Source: Metaphire vulgaris (lineage: Eukaryota; Annelida; Clitellata; Crassiclitellata; Megascolecidae). Taken from it: DNA of 64,000 nucleotides. Shown piece by piece: positions 56,965-64,000 of this stretch. The translations under genes and the position numbers were made by a program. Location of the stretch: positions 12,506,419 to 12,570,418 of the forward strand of contig CM030832.1 of the NCBI GenBank assembly GCA_018105865.1. Reading direction: 5' to 3'. Numbering within the stretch: the stretch's first letter is position 1; each line of letters opens with the position of its first letter. A model generated the notes under the pieces. It saw only the letters and a program-made list of their open reading frames with translations, was not told the origin of the DNA and ran no database searches.

Positions 56965-57778
56965 CAGGTGCACTCCTGTTAATCTGCCACTCGTTAATCT
57001 GCCAAATTTGTTAATCTGCCAAAAATATACAGAACGAATTCAATCCCATTGTAAAACTATTCGTTTATCGGCCAATTCGCCAACCGCCATCCACCAAAGC
57101 AATTGTGATCCCGGCCTTTTGAATTACTACTCCTTAATCCGCCAACCCACTAAATTGTTAATAAAATCCGTGGTCATTCATCAGTTTTGGTGGATTTACG
57201 GATTTAGCTTTTTGTTTTTCTATATTTTGGCAAAGGACGTGGCTGTTGTCTGCTTCGTGTTTTAAATTTTTCTAATCAAGTAACACTCGCATCATTGGCT
57301 ACAAAACGTAAAAGAACTGTCTTAGGAGTTGAACAAAAACGTGGCATATGTTTGTATAAAGACAAACATACAGGAGCAAATCAAAATGAACTTGCTGATC
57401 AGTCAGTGATCACTTGAACCGCAATTGGAAGATCGCCATTTCGCGCCGCATCACCAGACAAAATAAACTGGCTTTTTCTATAGATTTAGGCCAACACACA
57501 GTAGGCCTAAACCAACAAGCCAAAAAGTACTGAATGCATATAGTGTGAAGTAAAGTTTTTTGCATGTTGAACTACAGTACACTATGAGAACTACAGCTAT
57601 GCTTTTACAAGAAACAATACTGTAGCACAGCATATAGCTGTTTTGTTCATGATAGTGTAGTGTACGAGTATATACACTTTGCCCCATCAAAAGACCCGTT
57701 TTCGCTAATCTGCCACATTCGTTAATCTGCCAAAGTTTCAAAATAATGAATTAAGGCGGATTAACGAGAGTGGACTTG
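56965..57778. mobile_element. pogo/Tc1-type non-autonomous element
   Basis: The left end CAGGTGCACTCCTGTTAATC and the right end, read inward, CAAGTCCACTCTCGTTAATC are inverted repeats flanked by TA. The motif gttaatctgcca recurs at least four times near the ends. Short open frames inside do not resemble a transposase. It is intergenic between TIPRL and PPP1R12. The following 57779-58905 shows only AT-rich sequence. Confidence 0.83.
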
Positions 57779-58905
57779 TACATGTGTCTAATCACGCAAG
57801 CTTCTATAATGTTTCTCTAAACTCTAGTATAGCTACTATAGGGTTCCTCTACAGAATTTTCTATGATATTGGGCATTTCACCTACATAACTAAGTACCAC
57901 TTGGGAATCTTGAAACAAAGATTACACTGTACTTGCTTACTAGTCAGTTGCTTACTCCAGTTACTTAAAACAAACTTTTGATCTAAAAGAACATTTTGAA
58001 GTGGAATAAAATATGCCAGAAGCTGAAAGCACTCGAAGTAATATAAGAAAACACTGAGGCTACATATTCTGAGCAACAGAAGCCAATTTCAAAATGCAGT
58101 GACTTTGTAACACAATTGCTAATATGTTGTTACTAATCCATGCATTACAGTTACAACTACAGCCAAACTGTCCAAGTCCATGCAAAATAATTTGGAAACA
58201 ACAAACATGAATTGAATATTTGACTAAATTCTACTACGATATCAACATAAGAGCAAAGCAAGGTTAGAAAGAAATTAAATGGTGGCAAGATTAAGCAATA
58301 ATTTCAGTCGCTCTTATGCTTTCTTCAATTGTTGCTAGTTTTCACCACAGTGTCAATGTCTTCACTACCCATATATACAGTTTCTGAATGGGCTGCCCCA
58401 GCTAATCTGAATAATTTCATCAATTTGAACTCAAAGTCAAATACTACCAAGTTTTACTGTATGATTGTGGCAAATCAAGTGAGCTATTACATAGCACTTG
58501 CATATAAATGTGTACATACAAACACACATGCAAACGTACACACACACAGAGTGATAGCCATGCAACAACTGCAAATCAGTCCGTATTGGAATTGGGCACA
58601 AAAGAAGAGATTCCATTTGACATCCTATATAACAAAGCAGTGAGTCACTACTCTATAACACAAAAACTACCATTATCCCAACTTTAATAACAAATCAATG
58701 TGTTCATTATTGGTTTCACTGACCTAGAGAACAACACACTGAATCATATCTTCAATGATTTTTTGTTGCTAAATAAGAACAATCTATTCTCCAAACTCCC
58801 AACAATTGTACAATTACTAAATGCCATCACCAGTTTTGTGAAACACAACTGGACAACAAATCTAAATATAATAGATGAAAGACTTTTCTGTAAACTAATT
58901 TACAC

Positions 58906-59230
58906 CAGGGGTGGCCAATCAGTGACCCGCTGGATGCTGATTGGCGGCCCTTAGGGCATCCTTCCAAATAAATTGTATTGGTCCTATTTATGCATACAAT
59001 ATTGAGTCATGAGTAAGACTCTTAGTTCCTGTGCTTAATTTGGTAAAATAGTAACTTACTTTAAACTGCTGTCTAATTGCAACTGCTACCAACTACTACT
59101 GTTATGTGACTGTAGTGACTGCACTATTGTTGAAAACAATGATGTGCAAAAGGCACCAAAAAATGCGGCCCTCCGCATGCTGATCAAAATTTGTAATGGT
59201 ACGCTTGTAGCAAAAGTTTGACCACCCCTG
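58906..59230. mobile_element. hAT MITE, TSD ATTTACAC
   Basis: The 325-base element has ends CAGGGGTGGCCAA and TTTGACCACCCCTG and a perfect duplication ATTTACAC (58898-58905 and 59231-59238). The CAGGGGTGGCCAA tip is a common hAT MITE form in animals. It is intergenic. From 59231 to 60667 only AT-rich sequence is seen. Confidence 0.94.
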
Positions 59231-60667
59231 ATTTACACTATAATGGTATAACCACACAAATTAATTTGACTGAATAACTAATCAAATGTGCTTATTATTA
59301 GAACATAAAGATCCTTTACAATGCAGGAGCTGAACTAAAAAACAAAGATATTTCATCATTTACAGATTTAAACAATTTTCTTATTAAAATATCTATTATT
59401 GCTGATATATTTATTTAAAATGTATTTTAAATATAGTTGTTTTTGCTAAAATTGTATATTTTGTCTCCTATTTTTAACCACTCATTGATTTGCTACTTAT
59501 CTAAAGTGGGATATTTAGTTCAATATTTGATCATCATATCATAATGATCTCATTAAATCCACATAGTGGCAAGTGAACAACATAATGCTATTTATTAGTA
59601 AAATAACTTGCATATATATGTTTACAAATTTATATACCCTGTAATTCTATTAAAACCAGCCTATCCATTAGAAAGTTTCATATTGCGCTCCTATATTTAA
59701 CAGAAAAGAGGAACACCTTCCTATATGGAAGAATAGTCAGTCACACGCAATGATACAATCTTTTCAGTAGCAAAAATTTCTGTCAACTTTTACAATTCCC
59801 GGATACATTCAAACCACTATAAATTTGTTCATTATATGAACCACATAATACAGGCAACTCAACATTTTAAACAAAATCATAGGCCAGGATCAAATAATTT
59901 TCTGTAAAAATTCGATGAGGGTTTGGCTAGAGATTTCCTTGAAGAATTTGATAAGCCAGTTAAGGACAGTGCTGAAATTAAGTCAGCAAATTCTATGATC
60001 TTCAAGACAACAAGTAATCTCCATATTCAATAATCTAGAGACAAAGTAAATTACAGTAAATTATGTACAACACACATTTCTTAATTCAGAATCTGTATTA
60101 CCATATTCAGGCAAACAAAACAAATGTACACATGTGAAGAGTTAACATTGGTTTTATTCCAAAATTGGTAACTCAAAGTGAATCCACAAACTGCAAGCAT
60201 TGGAATACCTTGTAAGCAACCATTCATCAAATATGTACACAATTGCAGTTAGAATTACGGTAAATAGGAGAATGTGAAATTTGTGCAAAAGGGCAAATAT
60301 TTCAAGCATCTAATGGAAGAAATTGATTTTTTGCATTCTATCCCTACTTATAATTTTACTAATATCAAATATATGCAAAGATCTCAAACAGTCAAACAAA
60401 ATTGAATAAAATTCTAAATAAAAATTGGCTTGAGCATTAATTGTGCAGTGCTTTGGCTGAGTGGAAATAATGACTACAACTCTTTAACAATACACTAATT
60501 TGGAGAAAATGTGCAAGTTAACATGAAGCAGTATCTAAAAACATAAAGCCTGACATATGGTACAATGTACACTGTATAGACAAATGACTTTGATTTCATT
60601 TTCACTTACCATTCAGAGCCTTTAAAAAGTTAAAATTGTTAAGCATTTCTGTATTTGCCTTATAATA

Positions 60668-60841
60668 CAGTGGATCCCACTTAATCACATACCGCTTAAT
60701 TGCATAACCCGCATAATCGCATAACAACATAAAAACCCGAACCAGTGTTTTGTGTATCAGACGTCCCGGTTATTCGCATAGCCCTGTTAATCGCATAAGC
60801 AAGGCTCGCACGGCACCTATGCAATTAAGCGGGTTTCACTG
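60668..60841. mobile_element. pogo/Tc1-type MITE
   Basis: The 174-base element has left end CAGTGGATCCCACTTAATCA and right end, read inward, CAGTGAAACCCGCTTAATTG, flanked by TA. Repeats of taatcgcata / ttaattgcata fill the subterminal regions. It is intergenic. Confidence 0.87.
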
Positions 60842-61174
60842 TACTGACAGAGCCATACAAAGGGCGGTGCCTGGGCAGAGGATGGAAATCTCAAAGGGGT
60901 GCAGATTTCAAGATAATTCATCAGGAATTTATGATTATTCGCAAATTATCTGACCGAGTTACTTTGCTTTCTGCCCAAGTTGAGCGAACAAACTCAATAT
61001 TAAGAAATCGTAACTTTCCTTGTTTTTTACCAGTTCTTCTACATCACATCTAGAATTGCTCGAAAGATTAGACTTGGAGGTGCTAAAGGTAAGCGACAAT
61101 GGTATCACTGAACATGACAATCATATGCAACGACTCGAACTTACTGTAGCTGCAACAGTCACAACTGAAGACGC

Positions 61175-61253
61175 TGTTAGTTAGGGATGAGAGTATCAAG
61201 TGATACTCTCATCCCTAACTAACACAGCAGAAATATCAAGTGATATTTCTGCT
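61175..61253. repeat. Two adjacent perfect palindromes
   Basis: Palindrome one has 24-base perfect arms (61175-61198 and 61201-61224) with a 2-base AG spacer. Palindrome two has 13-base perfect arms (61226-61238 and 61241-61253), again with an AG spacer. Both centres read tatcaagtgata. They lie at the head of the decayed hAT transposase region. Confidence 0.95.
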
Positions 61254-61699
61254 CAATTTTCAGAACTCACCGCAGAAAAAACTGATGAGACAATGCTTCC
61301 TATTTTCCAGCATGCAAATCTGGATCAAGCTGAAATGCCCAACAATTTTTGCTTTCCCGATCCAAGCGTGGCACAAACACTCAGTCTTGTTGGAATATAT
61401 GCAGCTGAAGTGTTACCGTGCATGGTGACATTTTTTGATCACGCTCAACAGTTTAAAAAGTATTTCTCTAGCTTCCCAAAGAGGTGAGTAAACTCAAGGA
61501 AGTGCTGTGAAAATTGGCATCTATCCTAATTTTGCAGAAAGAGGAAACAAAAATAAAGCGAGTGACATTAGAAGAAACAGAAGAGGAAGCACAATAATTT
61601 TCTCCTGCAAGTGATTTCCAAAGGCACAGCAATGATGTGTTTGACCATTCTGATCCAGTTGCAATGGCAGTTTGAGTCATTATCAAGCACTTCTTCAGA

Positions 61700-62175
61700 T
61701 TTCAATTTATTAGCTGGAGAATCTTTTTTAGAATTTGTCTGTAGAACAGCTTACGGCAAGTGCAGCCAATCTGGTGAAAAATATATATAAACAATTTGGA
61801 TACTATTGAATTCATGTCAGAAATCGAAAGTTTCAAATTTCAAGGAGTCTTTGATGCTGAGCCTTAAAAATGCTTCTCCAATTGAAACCTTGCAGCTAAT
61901 TCACATTTATGCACAGACAGATATTTACCCAAACATTGAAAATACACTTTTCATTTTTTAACAATCCCAGTTACCATTTCTTCATGCGAATGAAGTTTCA
62001 GCAAACTGAAACTAGTGAAAAATTATTTATGATCAACTATGGGAAAAACACTTGGCAAACTTTTTTTCAATTGTTTCGATTGAATATGATGTCGCAGCTC
62101 TCTAATTATGACAGCATTATTGATGACTTTGCATCATCAAAAGCATGCAAAGTATGCTTAAAGAAATTAAAGTAG
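61700..62175 (+). pseudogene. Decayed hAT transposase, C-terminal dimerisation region
   Basis: With one frameshift and internal stops, the plus strand reads IETLQLIHIYAQTDIYPNIE, then LTIPVTISSCE, stop, SFSKLKLVKNYL, stop, STMGK. A shifted YDSIIDDFASSKACKVCLKK follows. The IPVTxSSCExSFSKLK block is the hAT C-terminal dimerisation signature. The stops at usual Arg positions (CER and LRS) look like CGA-to-TGA decay. Upstream frames from about 61030, including a 95-codon ORF at 61200-61487, may belong to the same element but are not recognisable. Confidence 0.82.
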
Positions 62176-62199
62176 CCAGCCTAGCCAACCAAACTGGCA

Positions 62200-63564
62200 T
62201 TCAAATTGAGGAAGCAGTAGAATTGTACAATTGTAATGGAGGCAAGTAAACAAGTGATTTTTACTACTTATTAAACATTTCATGATTTATTTATGACGTG
62301 AGAAGAACCGGAAGGAAATACAAATAACATGCACAAATGGTGCTTATATGAATTATTAGTTATATATATGAATTATTAGTTATATCAATCTATTGCATAG
62401 GCCTATTAATGCATGACATATTACAATTTATCTAGGTAACAAAATTTGAGGATGGGTACCAGATTCATGCAAGGCACAGGGCACAATTATAGCTTTGTAT
62501 GGCTTTGAATATTGAACCAAATAGGTAATGTCTACAAATTAACAAATAAACAACAGGGCATAAGATAAAAAAATCACAGGTTGAACATTGGCCTTAATAA
62601 TAAATATTTCAGTCAGTCAGTCAGTCAATCAGTTATCACAGTCAATGAAAAAAGCAGGGTAGCATCCATCAATTAAAGATCAATCGACCCAAGTTTTGAT
62701 TGATTGACTGACTAATTGACTTTCTTAAACGTTTAATTTAACATATAGTTTTATTTAAGTCTGAGATTTTAGATCCACACTTAGCATGTAAGGTAAAAAT
62801 TTTAACTAAAATATTCACATCATCATCATCGCTTCAAATGTACAAATACAAATAATAAAGCATTTACTATCATCTTCCCAAGTAAAGTCATCTGCCATTA
62901 GTCATTCAGTAAACAGTAGGATTGAGTTAAAGTACTCTCCAAAGAATTTATCTGAGTTTACTTATCCGAGCATCAACTCAACTTTTGGCTCAGCTCAAAA
63001 TAGTACTTTTTCAGAAATTATTATTCAACACAGCAAAAAATATGGTCTAATCATGCGTGCACATTGCAGTCAGTTTGACAAAACACCTCTACTGTTTGAT
63101 GGGAAGTTCTAAAACAGAGAATAACAAATAAGATAAAAATTCTAGTTATATTGAAATATATAGTCAGATGCATATGGCATCTTAGGAGTGAAAACTACTT
63201 CACATTTAGTTTAACAAGTCTGGAAAAATACACGGGTTTTAAGGTATTTATGTCATTTCTAATACAAGAGGGTTAAACAATAAAATGCCACCAATGATAA
63301 CGTTTTTGAATATATATATATTACTTTAAGATTTTCTTTAGTATGACTGCTGCATTAATGTAAAGAACAATTGATAGAACTCCTTTCTAAGAACACTCGA
63401 GGCAAAAATAACTTAAAGCCACGACAATGCCATTGTAACATAATGAGCCGATGAAGGGGTTAAACTACAAGGCAGGTCACAAAATAAAAATCATACTATA
63501 ATGGAAGGCAACCTCTATTATAAAACACAGGCAACATGAAAACAGCAAACCAAAACACATGAAT
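62200..63564 (-). other. PPP1R12 3' UTR and downstream region
   Basis: AT-rich sequence follows the PPP1R12 stop on the minus strand. Candidate AATAAA signals lie at 62755-62750 and 62291-62286. A short CAGT repeat occurs near 62610-62625. I see no other gene. Confidence 0.4.
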
Positions 63565-63663
63565 CTATGGAGTGGTTTGCTTTGAGAGATGACCAATCAC
63601 TCTGACAAGAGCTGCATTGTCCATTTTAAGTCTTTCATTGTTCGACTTTAACTCATCAGCAGT
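63565..63663 (-). CDS. PPP1R12: PPP1R12 (myosin phosphatase targeting subunit), last coding exon
   Basis: This 33-codon terminal exon, entered in phase 0 through ATTTTTCAG, encodes ADELKSNNERLKMDNAALVR followed by VIGHLSK, six more residues and TAG. It matches the C-terminal leucine zipper of MYPT1-type subunits, which target PP1 to myosin and, in vertebrates, bind cGMP-dependent protein kinase. Leu falls at positions 5, 12, 19 and 26, four perfect heptads. Paralogue A, B or C cannot be decided from one exon. Upstream exons lie to the right of the window; 63664-64000 looks like intron. Another coiled-coil protein is possible but the LVRVIxxLSK ending is distinctive. Confidence 0.78.
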   Translation of the reverse strand, partial: TADELKSNNERLKMDNAALVRVIGHLSKQTTP

Positions 63664-64000
63664 CTGAAAAATACATACAAACTAACGTTTTGATAATATT
63701 CCTTTCTCAGAACATTCTCAGAATTACCAGTACTGACTTTACACAGTTTTACAATAAAGCTTGAGAGATTGCTACTGCAAAATAAATTTGATAAAAATTG
63801 ATAAAAATATCAAAAACAACAAATATTTTAATTTATATGCAAGATCATTCTCATAGAGTTCCACAGAACAAAAATATGCTTCAAAATAATGGCATAACAG
63901 TAACTGTAATGATAAAAAACAAAAATTAATTGAGTCACACTATTTTCACTAAGCAATAGAGAACATAAAGGTTAATTAATTACTTAAGAACTGACAAAAC

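Noticed and set aside
61200..61487. 95-codon ORF as a host gene
   Set aside because: It starts inside a palindrome, has no recognisable domain and lies upstream of hAT debris; it is kept only as part of that relic.

Overview
This window is nuclear DNA from an invertebrate animal. The host genes are split into many short exons (about 60 to 250 bases) with GT/AG borders and matching phases. Introns and intergenic DNA are AT-rich and full of transposon debris and long TA, TG and TAC microsatellites. The protein families are found across animals, so I cannot name the phylum from the sequence. Nothing looks prokaryotic, and no CRISPR array, operon or viral genome is visible.

Four host genes can be read. 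(1) 1-17029, minus strand: MAU2/SCC4, the TPR partner of NIPBL in the cohesin loader; 17 exons are visible and the 3' end runs off the left edge. (2) 19843-41617, minus strand: SMG5, a nonsense-mediated decay factor; 26 exons give an unbroken reading frame of about 1112 residues. (3) 46021-55271, plus strand: TIPRL, the TIP41-like regulator of PP2A-family phosphatases; 7 exons, about 260 residues, complete. (4) 63565-63663, minus strand: the last coding exon of a PPP1R12 (myosin phosphatase targeting subunit) gene, ending in a four-leucine zipper; the rest lies beyond the right edge.

SMG5 and TIPRL are head to head across about 4.4 kb. TIPRL and PPP1R12 are tail to tail. MAU2 and SMG5 run in tandem. 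In other animals SMG5 brings PP2A to UPF1, TIPRL binds PP2A-type catalytic subunits and PPP1R12 targets PP1, so three neighbours touch Ser/Thr phosphatase control. Whether that linkage means anything is inference.

Mobile DNA makes up most of the rest. I can place hAT non-autonomous elements with intact 8-base target duplications (seven perfect, one imperfect, including one nested in another), three pogo/Tc1-type TA-flanked elements, an internally deleted mariner-like element with TIRs of about 180 bases, a piggyBac-like element with TTAA borders, and a Helitron with a 3' hairpin and CTAG end. There are also a tRNA-derived SINE, two groups of 5'-truncated LINEs (CR1/L2-like and RTE-like), and a decayed hAT transposase. 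All host exons appear free of insertions.

I did not find a convincing undescribed molecular system. The points most worth a second look are the SMG5/TIPRL divergent pair, the GC-rich minisatellites carried inside two transposons in that same interval, the twin near-perfect palindromes at 61175-61253, the nested hAT pair, and an unassigned 81-residue ORF upstream of SMG5.
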